Assembly: GCA_017539165.1 (NCBI GenBank)
Contig: JAFYHN010000089.1
Location: 1 to 40,753, forward strand
DNA from: Eubacterium sp.
Lineage (GTDB): Bacteria > Bacillota > Clostridia > Lachnospirales > Lachnospiraceae
Direction: 5' to 3'
DNA length: 40,753 nt
The translations under genes were made by a program, and so were the position numbers. Shown in pieces: positions 1-7,932 of the stretch (position 1 is the first letter of the stretch; the number at the start of each line of letters is the position of its first letter). The notes under the pieces are model-generated. The model had not been told where the DNA came from. It did no database searches and saw nothing but the letters and a program-made list of their open reading frames with translations.

Positions 1-618
1 CTCAGCCTCATCCTCAGGTGAAGGATATGTTATCTTTTCCTTTATAAGGAATCGGTCTGTCTGAGCCTCAGAAAGAAGATATGTTCCTTCCTGCTCTATA
101 GGGTTCTGTGTAGCAATAACTATGAAAACATCTCCCGGCATCTTATAGGTTTTTCCACCTATTGTTACCTGACGCTCCTGCATCGCCTCAAGCATGGCAC
201 TCTGTGTCTTTGCACTTGAACGATTTATCTCATCAAGGAGAACGAAGTTAGCGAATACAGGTCCAAGAGTTGTCTCAAACTGACCTGTAGACTGATTATA
301 AACCTGAGTACCTATGATATCACTCGGAAGAAGATCCGGTGTACACTGAATACGTGCGAACTTTCCATCAACCGCATCAGATATAGTCTTTGCAGCTGTA
401 GTCTTTGCAAGACCTGGTACAGACTCAATAAGAATATGTCCGTCTGCTATGATAGATGATACAAGAGCAAACTTCAGATTCTGCTGTCCTACTACCTTCC
501 CATCATAGTAATCGGATATCTTTTTTATTACATCCTGAGCATAGTTAAATTCTTCCTGAGTTATCTTGTTATTTGCTTCATTCATACCTGTAGAAGAATG
601 TGCATTCATAGTTTCCAT
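1..618 (-). CDS. MoxR-family AAA+ ATPase (partial, C-terminus off window)
   Basis: The first 206 codons of a MoxR-type AAA+ ATPase are visible; the rest lies beyond the left edge. I translated it from the minus strand. After about 45 residues comes a Walker A variant (ESVPGLAKTTAAK), followed by the Walker B segment FVLLDEINRSSAKTQ, the run MLEAMQERQVTIGG, and the sensor-like stretch VIATQNPIEQEGTY, all typical of MoxR/RavA ATPases. The start ATG is chosen because AGGAGG lies about 11 bases upstream. The gene starts 38 bases after the stop of the phosphate cotransporter gene, so the two are probably co-transcribed. MoxR proteins are usually followed by DUF58 and transglutaminase-like genes and act as chaperone-like remodelling ATPases. 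Whether those partners follow cannot be seen. The client is unknown. Confidence 0.93.
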   Translation of the reverse strand, partial: METMNAHSSTGMNEANNKITQEEFNYAQDVIKKISDYYDGKVVGQQNLKFALVSSIIADGHILIESVPGLAKTTAAKTISDAVDGKFARIQCTPDLLPSDIIGTQVYNQSTGQFETTLGPVFANFVLLDEINRSSAKTQSAMLEAMQERQVTIGGKTYKMPGDVFIVIATQNPIEQEGTYLLSEAQTDRFLIKEKITYPSPEDEAE

Positions 619-656
619 TTCGCTTACTTCCTCCTGTTCAGTTAAGCTTTCACTTA

Positions 657-2816
657 CTATTTTTTCTTCTTGCTGCTTTTTCTATAAGTTCTTTTCTTTT
701 CAGTGTCTTTTTTTGCAGCGTGAGCTTCAGTTTCATCGGCTTTTTCATCTACCTTTAAAACCTCAGTCTCCATGTCATCCTTATTAACCTCATTATTGTC
801 GATAGATTTCTTATCCGTGACCTTTTTATCTGCGTCTTTTTTATCTGATTCTTTTTTTTCAGAACTCTTCTTGTCTACGCTCTTCTTATCTGTATTCTTT
901 TTATCGACAGTTTTCTTATCAGAACTCTTCTTGTCAGAAGATTTTTTATCAGAAGCTTTCTTGCCGGATTTTTTATCTGACTGGGTATGTTCTTCAGCAG
1001 CCGTCTTGTCTACGACTTCACCCATCATATTACTGTGGTGCATCAGAATTGGTTCAATATACTGTGACTCGTAATAGTGATACAGAGCCTTATATTCCTC
1101 AGTCTGCACATCAGTAGCATGACCGTGCATCTCATCAAAACTACTGTCACGTCTTATCTTCTTAATAACATGAAGTGATACATTTGCCGCATGTGAAGCA
1201 ATACGTTCAAAACTGTTTATAAGATCAAAGAGTGAAACTCCACCCTCTATACTGCAAACACCTTCCTGAAGTCTCTCAACGTGATGAGACTTAATAACTT
1301 CTTTCAACTCATCAATAGCTTCTGAGAGAGGTTCCACCCTGACAGCCAGATTACTGTCTTCTGTATTGAACGCTTTTACCGCCGTCTCTATAGTATACTC
1401 CACTGCAGCGATAATTGTTTCGACTTCTTTGTGACCAGAAGGTGAAAAATGTATGTCCAACTCATTTTTATCTCTCGCGACATAAGCGATATTCATACAA
1501 TAATCGCCCATACGTTCAAAATCTCCGATAGAGTTGAGAATCTCAGAAACAGTGAGTTTATCATCATTCGTAAGTCTCTTTCTGTCTATTCGAACGATAT
1601 AAGCAGAAAGAGCTGTTTCACATTTATCTATAAACGCCTCATTTTCTTCCATCTTCGGAAGCTTGGATTCGTTATATTCATAAATCATACTTGTAGCAAG
1701 CTTATAGTTCTCAAGTATAGCTTCGCTCATCTTTGTAATAACTGATTTACACTGCTGCAGAGCGATCGTAGGTGTATTGAGAAGCATGTCATCAAGCTTT
1801 GCAAGCTCAACATCCTCAGGTTTTTCAACCTCTTCACCAATTACCTTCTCAGTAATCTTTGCAACTCCTTCTACGAAAGGAAGAAGTACAACACTGATGA
1901 TCAGATTAAATAACAGATGAAGTGTCGCTATACCACCCAGGTTAATGCTTTGGGACATAAACGGAAGTTCTATGATGTAATCAAGCGCATAAATGATCAC
2001 CGAGTAGAAAACTGCTCCAAACACGTTGAAAAATACGTGTCCTACCACAAGCCGCTTAGCATTTTTATTTGCCCCAATACCTCCTATTATAGTAGTGGAA
2101 CACTTACCGATATTGGTACCAATTATTATAGGTATTGCCAGACGATATGTAAGCACTCCGTTTTGTGCAATCGACTGGAGAATCGCTATGGAAGCATTTG
2201 AACTCTGAAGTATAACAGTTGCAACAAGTCCGAGAACGATAAGGACCAGCGGATTCTCAAAAACTGTAAAGAATGCCTCAAACTGTTTCTTGTAATCAGA
2301 GAAAACATCCGACATCGATTTCATACCATAGAAAAGCATTCCAAGGCCTACAAGAATACCTGCTATATTCTTGGTATTTTTATTTTTCGAAAACATAATG
2401 ATAAATGCACCAAGCCCAACAAGCATAGCAGCTAGTGAGCTTGGTTCAAGGAGCTTTAGTACTATATTTTCAGATCCCAGATCTCCCAGACGAAGAATCT
2501 GTGCTGTAACCGTACTACCAAGATTTGAACCAAATACAACAGGAAGTGCCTGTGCAACTTTCATGATGCCCGCATTTACAAAACCGACAAGCATGATAAT
2601 AGTAGCAGCTCCACTCTGTATGATAGCAGTTACTCCAGTTCCGAAAGCCCAACCCTTGATACTTCCGACACCTTTTTTCTTACCTGTTGTAACCTTTTCA
2701 AGAAGTCTCTCAAGTCCTGATCCCGTAAGTTTTTTAAGGGAAGAACTCATATTACTCATTCCGAACAGAAACAGACCTATTCCACCAAACAATTGCAAAA
2801 TCTTTATTATGTCCAT
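657..2816 (-). CDS. Na+/phosphate cotransporter (NptA-like) with PhoU domain and lysine-rich tail
   Basis: A 719-residue membrane protein of the Na/Pi cotransporter family, expected to couple sodium entry to inorganic phosphate movement. The membrane part (residues 1-320) shows the inverted-repeat signature twice: IIQSGAATI near 66 with GSNLGST near 96, and ILQSSNASI near 202 with GTNIGKCST near 232. Residues about 345-560 form helical PhoU-like repeats (for example SIGDFERMGDYCMNIA). Residues 613-672 are a pentapeptide repeat ending in DKK, and the protein ends in KKKK; this tail is not part of the family core. AAAGGAG precedes the ATG. A promoter-like pair lies about 80 bases upstream. The MoxR ATPase gene follows after 38 bases. 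The family call is firm; transport direction and the tail's role are not known. Confidence 0.93.
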   Translation of the reverse strand: MDIIKILQLFGGIGLFLFGMSNMSSSLKKLTGSGLERLLEKVTTGKKKGVGSIKGWAFGTGVTAIIQSGAATIIMLVGFVNAGIMKVAQALPVVFGSNLGSTVTAQILRLGDLGSENIVLKLLEPSSLAAMLVGLGAFIIMFSKNKNTKNIAGILVGLGMLFYGMKSMSDVFSDYKKQFEAFFTVFENPLVLIVLGLVATVILQSSNASIAILQSIAQNGVLTYRLAIPIIIGTNIGKCSTTIIGGIGANKNAKRLVVGHVFFNVFGAVFYSVIIYALDYIIELPFMSQSINLGGIATLHLLFNLIISVVLLPFVEGVAKITEKVIGEEVEKPEDVELAKLDDMLLNTPTIALQQCKSVITKMSEAILENYKLATSMIYEYNESKLPKMEENEAFIDKCETALSAYIVRIDRKRLTNDDKLTVSEILNSIGDFERMGDYCMNIAYVARDKNELDIHFSPSGHKEVETIIAAVEYTIETAVKAFNTEDSNLAVRVEPLSEAIDELKEVIKSHHVERLQEGVCSIEGGVSLFDLINSFERIASHAANVSLHVIKKIRRDSSFDEMHGHATDVQTEEYKALYHYYESQYIEPILMHHSNMMGEVVDKTAAEEHTQSDKKSGKKASDKKSSDKKSSDKKTVDKKNTDKKSVDKKSSEKKESDKKDADKKVTDKKSIDNNEVNKDDMETEVLKVDEKADETEAHAAKKDTEKKRTYRKSSKKKK
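801..980 (-). repeat. 15-bp coding minisatellite (xxDKK pentapeptide repeat)
   Basis: Inside the C-terminus of the phosphate cotransporter, about ten consecutive five-residue units of the form ASDKK, SSDKK, TVDKK, NTDKK, SVDKK, SSEKK, ESDKK, DADKK and VTDKK are encoded by degenerate 15-bp DNA units. The first two positions vary while D/E-K-K is kept. This suggests slippage expansion followed by selection for charge. It would lie on the cytoplasmic side if the PhoU domain does. Confidence 0.85.
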
Positions 2817-2893
2817 TGTTTAACTCCTTTTCCACGTAGCCCCATCATTATCGTCAAAAACTTATCGCAAATTGTCTTTGCGCACACTTCGAT

Positions 2894-2922
2894 ATTTTAC
2901 CACATATATACGTTTTTTTAAA
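2894..2922 (-). promoter_or_regulatory. Candidate sigma-A promoter of the phosphate cotransporter operon
   Basis: On the minus strand TTTAAA (4/6 to the -35 consensus) is followed after exactly 17 bases by TAAAAT (5/6 to the -10 consensus). The implied transcript start is about 70 bases upstream of the ATG. This is pattern evidence only. Confidence 0.45.
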
Positions 2923-2968
2923 GAGTTCGTTTTCAGTCAACTACCATAAACTAAATACACTATTACAT

Positions 2969-3004
2969 AAAAAGACGGGACAGATACTTATCTTCTGTCC
3001 CGTC
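2969..3004 (-). terminator. Rho-independent terminator after the acyl ligase gene
   Basis: An 11-bp perfect stem (GACGGGACAGA paired with TCTGTCCCGTC, 9-base loop) is followed on the minus strand by TTTTT. It starts 8 bases after the ligase stop codon and separates that operon from the phosphate cotransporter gene. Confidence 0.9.
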
Positions 3005-3011
3005 AGATTAA

Positions 3012-4619
3012 TTATTTTGAATTCGGTATATTCTTGTATCTGACTATCTTCATAGTCGCATTCTTTATAAACTCCTTATCGCGAAGCTTAACCCTTGTGA
3101 TCTGCTTATAGATAGGGCGTCCCTTATTCACCTTATTCTTGAGTTTTTCAAAGTACTCAACATCTCCGAAATGCTCTTCAACAGGGAATATCTCTGCAAC
3201 TATCTTACCACCTTCATCATATACCAGAGTTTCCTGAACCGCTTCATCTCTTGCAATATCCTGCTCAAGTTCCTCAGGAGATATATTCTCACCATTACTG
3301 AGAATGATAAGATTCTTCTTTCTTCCAGTAAGATAAATGAAGTTGTCTTCATCTACATATCCAAGGTCTCCAGTAAAGTACCAACCATCCTGAAGAGCCT
3401 CTGCCGTAGCTTCAGGATTCTTGTAATAGCCCTGCATGACTATCTCGCCCTTAAATGCAAGTTCTCCCTCATCGGTTGTCTTTACTTCAATACCCGGTAC
3501 CAGATGTCCTACACTGCCATCCTTGTGCTGATTCGGTCTGTTAACAGCTGTAACAGGAGAACACTCTGTAGCTCCGTAACCATTAAGTATCTCAATACCC
3601 CAGCTGCGGAACTCCTTAACATACATAGGATCAAGTGCAGCTCCACCACAGATGATATATTCAAGATTTCCACCGAATACCTTCTGAATATTTCCGTATG
3701 TCTTACTTCTGACATCCAGTCCTGCCTTCTTAAGTAAGTCGGTAGATTTCATAAGACCTTTAAACGCCTGAGTCTTACCCTTCTTTTTAACCTCTGCCCA
3801 TATCTGCTTATGGAAGAACTCAACGAACATTGGAACAAGGAACATGGTCTGTGGACCAAATTCTTCCATATTCTTCTTAACATACTTAAGACTCTTATTG
3901 ATAAATATAGGCTGCTTATAATTTACAACCATAAGAATTCCAACTACAAGTCCAAATGCATGATGGAACGGAAGAACCGCAAGCACTCCACCCTTTGGCT
4001 GGAAAAGCATACTTGTATGAAGAATTTCATAAGTTATATTCTTATTGGAAAGCTGAACAGCCTTGCTGACTCCTGATGTACCTGATGTGAAAAGAATTGT
4101 AGAGATTCTTTCATCGACCATCTTATAATCAACAAACTCTTCAGAAGCTCCTTCTTTCACGAGTCTTCTTCCTTCAGAAAGGATACTCTCGAATTCCTTC
4201 ATATTCCAGGACTTTCTGCATATCTTCTTTCCGACTTTTTCAAAATATGTGTCACTTACAAATGCGGTATCAACATCCGCAAGCTTTGCAAGATTAGCTA
4301 TCTCATCCTCAGGAAGACTCTTATCAATAGCAACCCCTATACTTCCGCCACAAACTGTAGCAAGATATATTACGAGCCACTCATATGAGTTCTCCCCTAC
4401 TATAGCAACCCTCTTATCTTTAAGTTTCTTGTTGTACATCCAGGTCCCGAATGCAACAACATCATCCTTCAGATCCAGGAAAGTTTTTCTCATCTCACCT
4501 GTCTCGCATGGATAAACAAAGGCCGTATTATCCGGAATCTCTCTAGCATTTCTGAAAATCATATCCTTGATGTCATTCATTTCAGGCACATCATAGTATG
4601 GGTATGGTTTATTCTTCAT
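3012..4619 (-). CDS. AMP-forming acyl-CoA synthetase/ligase family enzyme
   Basis: A 535-residue member of the adenylate-forming (ANL) superfamily, which activates a carboxylic acid as an acyl-AMP and transfers it to CoA or a carrier protein. The motifs appear in order: P-loop FTSGTSGVSK (177-186), GYGATECSP (347-355), YFTGDLGY (about 414-421), and the hinge region LTGRKKNLIILSNGENISPEE (430-450, core motif TGRKKN). The C-terminal lysine motif reads NATMKIVR near 520-527. The lysine is present, but the usual glycine before it is replaced by methionine. The length fits long-chain acyl-CoA ligases, but the substrate cannot be read from sequence. AAAGG lies about 11 bases before the ATG. The gene follows the AAA+ ATPase gene by about 53 bases and is closed by a strong terminator, so the two probably form an operon. 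Confidence 0.9.
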   Translation of the reverse strand: MKNKPYPYYDVPEMNDIKDMIFRNAREIPDNTAFVYPCETGEMRKTFLDLKDDVVAFGTWMYNKKLKDKRVAIVGENSYEWLVIYLATVCGGSIGVAIDKSLPEDEIANLAKLADVDTAFVSDTYFEKVGKKICRKSWNMKEFESILSEGRRLVKEGASEEFVDYKMVDERISTILFTSGTSGVSKAVQLSNKNITYEILHTSMLFQPKGGVLAVLPFHHAFGLVVGILMVVNYKQPIFINKSLKYVKKNMEEFGPQTMFLVPMFVEFFHKQIWAEVKKKGKTQAFKGLMKSTDLLKKAGLDVRSKTYGNIQKVFGGNLEYIICGGAALDPMYVKEFRSWGIEILNGYGATECSPVTAVNRPNQHKDGSVGHLVPGIEVKTTDEGELAFKGEIVMQGYYKNPEATAEALQDGWYFTGDLGYVDEDNFIYLTGRKKNLIILSNGENISPEELEQDIARDEAVQETLVYDEGGKIVAEIFPVEEHFGDVEYFEKLKNKVNKGRPIYKQITRVKLRDKEFIKNATMKIVRYKNIPNSK

Positions 4620-4672
4620 GTTTACTTATACCTTTCATCTTCAAGCCGATCTATGCCAGCTTAGCAGCTTAT

Positions 4673-6355
4673 TTACGCCCCCTTCTTATCCGACTCACCG
4701 TCAGACTCTTCTTTACCAAGGGCATTTACAACATTGCCTTCGATCATATCTTCTCTTACGAATGTAATAAGATCTTCTTCTGTCAGGTTCTCATCTTGAA
4801 CGATACGTGTTGCCTGACGATCAATACAACGCTCGAAATAGTTACGAACGAGACGAGCATTAGCAAAGTTCTTTGTATTACCTTCAGCAATTCCGCGAAG
4901 ATATGTTTCTGCCATAAAAGCAGCATTTGGAGTCAGAACGTAATCTGTCTCCTCGCACATAAACTTGAATATCTCCATGAGTTCACTACTTGAGTAATCA
5001 GGGAAGTGAATATACTTGTTAAATCTTGATCTAAGACCAGGGTTGGATTCGATAAACTCTCGCATCTCTTCTGTATATCCGGCAACGATTACAACGAAGT
5101 CGTCACGATCATCTTCCATTCTCTTCAGAAGTATATCAACAGCTTCCTGTCCGTAGTCTCCTGAATCCTTGTTATGTGTAAGTGTATATGCCTCATCTAT
5201 GAAGAGGATACCACCGATAGCTCTATCGATAACTTCTGTAGTTTTAAGAGCTGTACCACCGGAATAGTGGTCAACCAGACCAGAACGGTCAACCTCTATG
5301 AACTGACCACGGCTGACAAGTCCAAGCTGTTTATATATCTTAGCAAGAATACGCGCGATAGTTGTCTTACCTGTTCCAGGATTACCTGTAAATACGAGGT
5401 GGAATGACATATCTATACGACGAAGACCTGCTCTCTCTCTAAGCTTACGAACCTTGATGATGTTGATGAGGTGCATAACATCATCCTTAACTGTAGCAAG
5501 ACCTGTAAGTGCCTGCAGCTCTTTGATAAGTTCATCAAGTGACTTCTCAACTTCATCAGTCTCATCATGTCTTCTTCTGCCGACTCTTCCTTCACCACGC
5601 TTAAATACAGCGTCTTCCGGCTCTTCTTCAGGCTGGAAGTTAAGGAATTCAGAAACATCATCGGCACGTTTCTTCTGAATATTATAACCGGATATGTTTA
5701 TGGCTTTCTTAGTAACAAACTGACCTGATTTTGCATCAAATGTACTGATCGTCTGAAGATCCGGATCTGTTTTATCCGTAAATGTAGCTGTCTGTTCACT
5801 TCTTTCCGAACTAGCAGTGGCAGCTTCTCCTGATCTAAGTACACTTGTGTGTGGTGATGTGACAATACCTGCACTGTTAAGTGTCGCATTCATAACAGCA
5901 ACATAATCTGTAAGAACTTTTTTTACTTCATCAGACGCACCTTCATATGCGATAAAGCCTTCGCCAAGCTTTCTGAAACAGTCAACAATAAACTTAGACT
6001 TTGCGATGCTTCTGCTTCCAGCTTCATTCATAGAAGCTCTATCAGACTCGATAAAGTAAGATAATGATTTTGGAGGTTCAGATAAGAATCTGTGATCCTG
6101 ACATTTCTGTCCAACTAGTTCAAGGAATTTTGCCTCTGACAGAATCATACGAAGATTAATCTTAATGTACTCCATCTGATCCTCAATATTTCCATTGTCC
6201 TGTTCATACAGGAAACCAAGAAATATCATCACATCGTATCTGAACAGATCACGAAGTGGCATGTGCGCATCTGTAGGATAGATATCACTTTGGTTTACTT
6301 CATCTGCATAAGTTATGCATTCTGCGACCATGTTCTGCAAATTTTTTACATTCAT
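4673..6355 (-). CDS. AAA+ ATPase of the CbbX/SpoVK type with an uncharacterised N-terminal region
   Basis: A AAA+ ATPase whose C-terminal half matches the CbbX/SpoVK clade. Counting from an upstream ATG at 6379, it shows Walker A GNPGTGKTT (332-340), the pore-loop region GLVDHYSGGTALKT, Walker B ILFIDEAYT (391-399), arginine finger PGLRSRFN and sensor 2 NARLVRN. Residues 1-280 are not recognised; they contain a helical segment and a Ser/Thr-rich and acidic linker. The start at 6355 is preferred. GGGAG lies 7-8 bases before it, whereas the ATGs at 6379 and 6376 have no ribosome site and follow a TATTAT box too closely. CbbX proteins remodel inhibited enzymes and SpoVK is a sporulation protein. 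The role here is unknown, but the acyl ligase gene lies directly downstream. Confidence 0.9.
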   Translation of the reverse strand: MNVKNLQNMVAECITYADEVNQSDIYPTDAHMPLRDLFRYDVMIFLGFLYEQDNGNIEDQMEYIKINLRMILSEAKFLELVGQKCQDHRFLSEPPKSLSYFIESDRASMNEAGSRSIAKSKFIVDCFRKLGEGFIAYEGASDEVKKVLTDYVAVMNATLNSAGIVTSPHTSVLRSGEAATASSERSEQTATFTDKTDPDLQTISTFDAKSGQFVTKKAINISGYNIQKKRADDVSEFLNFQPEEEPEDAVFKRGEGRVGRRRHDETDEVEKSLDELIKELQALTGLATVKDDVMHLINIIKVRKLRERAGLRRIDMSFHLVFTGNPGTGKTTIARILAKIYKQLGLVSRGQFIEVDRSGLVDHYSGGTALKTTEVIDRAIGGILFIDEAYTLTHNKDSGDYGQEAVDILLKRMEDDRDDFVVIVAGYTEEMREFIESNPGLRSRFNKYIHFPDYSSSELMEIFKFMCEETDYVLTPNAAFMAETYLRGIAEGNTKNFANARLVRNYFERCIDRQATRIVQDENLTEEDLITFVREDMIEGNVVNALGKEESDGESDKKGA

Positions 6356-6388
6356 AGCTGATCTCCCATCTCCCATCATTATTTTTGT

Positions 6389-6394
6389 ATAATA
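6389..6394 (-). promoter_or_regulatory. Possible -10 box for the AAA+ ATPase/acyl ligase operon
   Basis: The minus strand reads TATTAT (5/6 to consensus) between the folP stop and the preferred ATPase start at 6355. No convincing -35 hexamer lies 16-18 bases upstream. If used, transcription would begin inside the 6379 ORF extension, which supports the later start codon. Confidence 0.3.
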
Positions 6395-6448
6395 GTGTGT
6401 TTTTTTATTTTAACATATTTGACATTCATAATAAAGAATAAAAATATA

Positions 6449-7375
6449 TCATACATTCATTATCGATTTGTACATTTTTATAGTTCTGGCGTTCTTTTTG
6501 ACGTCATGTACCCTTACAAAAGGACATCCTGCCTGAACCGCCATGAGAGTTGTGACCATAGTTCCTTCTTCTCTTTCGTCCACCGGAAGACCAAGTGCAT
6601 TTCCGATAAATGTTTTCCTGGATGTTCCCAGAAGAACCGGATATGAAACCCTGTCACATATATCTTTCAGATATTTCATTATAGCCAGATTCTCTTCCTG
6701 AGTTCTTCCGAAACCAACTCCCGGATCCACTATGATATTCTCTTTCAGAACACCTGCATTTACAGCAGTCTCTGCCATATCGTTAATCTGACTTATAAGC
6801 TCTTCAGCATATTCTTTCATATCTCTCACAACGCCTGTTGCTTCAGACGCAGGCACATGGACTGTTCCACCTTCAGCCGCAAGCTTTTGTTCTTCTTCCG
6901 GAGTCGGTCTGGCACTATGCATCAGGATCACAGGAACTCCTGTTTTTACAGCAACACCTGCCATAGTCCTGTTTTCGTCTCCTTCATAGCCCTTGTAGGA
7001 GCAGTTGTCCAGTTTAAATCCCCAGACATCATTTATCACATCAGCCCCGCTTTTGATAGCTTCTTCAGCAACACATGCTTTATAGCTATCTACAGATATA
7101 GGGACATCAAATCTTTCCTTAATCGCAGATATAACACTGCATACTCTGTTTATCTCCTCATCAGGAGCAACCTTCTGAAATCCAGGGCGAGTACTCTCAC
7201 CACCAATATCGATTATATCCGCTCCATCTTCAAGCATTTCCTCTACGTGTTTTAATGCAACATCTTTATCATAGTAGCTTCCGCCATCCGAAAAAGAATC
7301 AGGTGTCACATTAAGTATCCCCATGACATAAGTACTATCCCCGCTAAGATCAAACTGTCTGTTACCTATTTTCAT
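6449..7375 (-). CDS. folP: Dihydropteroate synthase
   Basis: A 308-residue TIM-barrel enzyme that condenses p-aminobenzoate with dihydropterin pyrophosphate in folate synthesis. The signatures are LNVTPDSFSDGG (21-32), GGESTRPG (58-65), ISVDSYK (93-99), DVWGF (116-120), DPGVGFG (217-223), SRKTFIG (252-258) and RVHDV (288-292). The protein is longer than the usual roughly 270-280 residues. The extra length is between the DVWGF and LMHS motifs and in the following charged loop (about residues 120-185). GAGGGAA precedes the ATG. The gene lies 54 bases downstream of the DUF212 gene and is probably part of the same minus-strand operon as uvrA. No other folate genes are visible, so it is detached from the common fol cluster. 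Confidence 0.96.
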   Translation of the reverse strand: MKIGNRQFDLSGDSTYVMGILNVTPDSFSDGGSYYDKDVALKHVEEMLEDGADIIDIGGESTRPGFQKVAPDEEINRVCSVISAIKERFDVPISVDSYKACVAEEAIKSGADVINDVWGFKLDNCSYKGYEGDENRTMAGVAVKTGVPVILMHSARPTPEEEQKLAAEGGTVHVPASEATGVVRDMKEYAEELISQINDMAETAVNAGVLKENIIVDPGVGFGRTQEENLAIMKYLKDICDRVSYPVLLGTSRKTFIGNALGLPVDEREEGTMVTTLMAVQAGCPFVRVHDVKKNARTIKMYKSIMNV

Positions 7376-7428
7376 GAATCTTCCCTCTTTTAGTTATATA
7401 AATTTGCAACCACTCAGTTACATAAATT

Positions 7429-7884
7429 TTATAAATGCATTAACGCAGCCACGAGAATACCAAGCAGACATCCTATTCCAACCTGAAACGGTGTATGGCC
7501 AACAAATTCCTTCAGTTTATCTTCGTATGAGAGTTCACTTCCACTCAGCTTTTCCATAAGCTCCATCATCTCATTGAGAACCTTTGCCTGCTTTCCGGTT
7601 TCCAGTCGTACTCCCGCCGCATCGTGCATGACTACAATAGCCATTATCATAGCAACTGCAAAGATTGGAGATGCGAATCCGCATTCAAGTCCCGCAGATA
7701 GAGCGACCGCTGAAACCGTAGCAGAATGTCCACTTGGCATCCCTCCGTCTCCAAACAGTCTCTCTAACTGAAGTTTTTTATTGACAATAAGAAATATAAG
7801 TGTTTTAAGAACCTGAGCCGCAGCCCATCCTACAACACCACTCATAAGTATTTTGTTTGTAACAATCTGATTAAAATAATTCAT
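7429..7884 (-). CDS. DUF212 (YuiD-like) PAP2-related integral membrane protein
   Basis: A 151-residue membrane protein of the DUF212 family, annotated as divergent PAP2 or acid phosphatase/vanadium haloperoxidase-related. The hallmark GMPSGHSATVSA sits near residue 48, and HDAAGVRLETGKQAKVLNE follows after a hydrophobic segment. The His and Arg residues correspond to the phosphatase signature. Hydrophobic segments lie near residues 12-34, 55-90 and 130-150. The C-terminus GHTPFQVGIGCLLGILVA is typical of the family. No substrate is established. A short GGGAA precedes the start. It lies between uvrA and folP with gaps of about 50 bases, which suggests co-transcription. Confidence 0.88.
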   Translation of the reverse strand: MNYFNQIVTNKILMSGVVGWAAAQVLKTLIFLIVNKKLQLERLFGDGGMPSGHSATVSAVALSAGLECGFASPIFAVAMIMAIVVMHDAAGVRLETGKQAKVLNEMMELMEKLSGSELSYEDKLKEFVGHTPFQVGIGCLLGILVAALMHL

Positions 7885-7932
7885 ATTATTCCCGACTTTT
7901 CCATTATTTTTTTACTCAACAGAGTTCAATAC

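Noticed and set aside
772-1074. A Ser/Leu/Phe-rich plus-strand open frame opposite the phosphate cotransporter tail
   Set aside because: It is the antisense reading of the DKK repeat, which yields a repetitive hydrophobic frame by chance.
3171-3737. A 188-codon plus-strand open frame opposite the acyl ligase
   Set aside because: It lies wholly antisense to conserved ligase motifs and lacks start signals.
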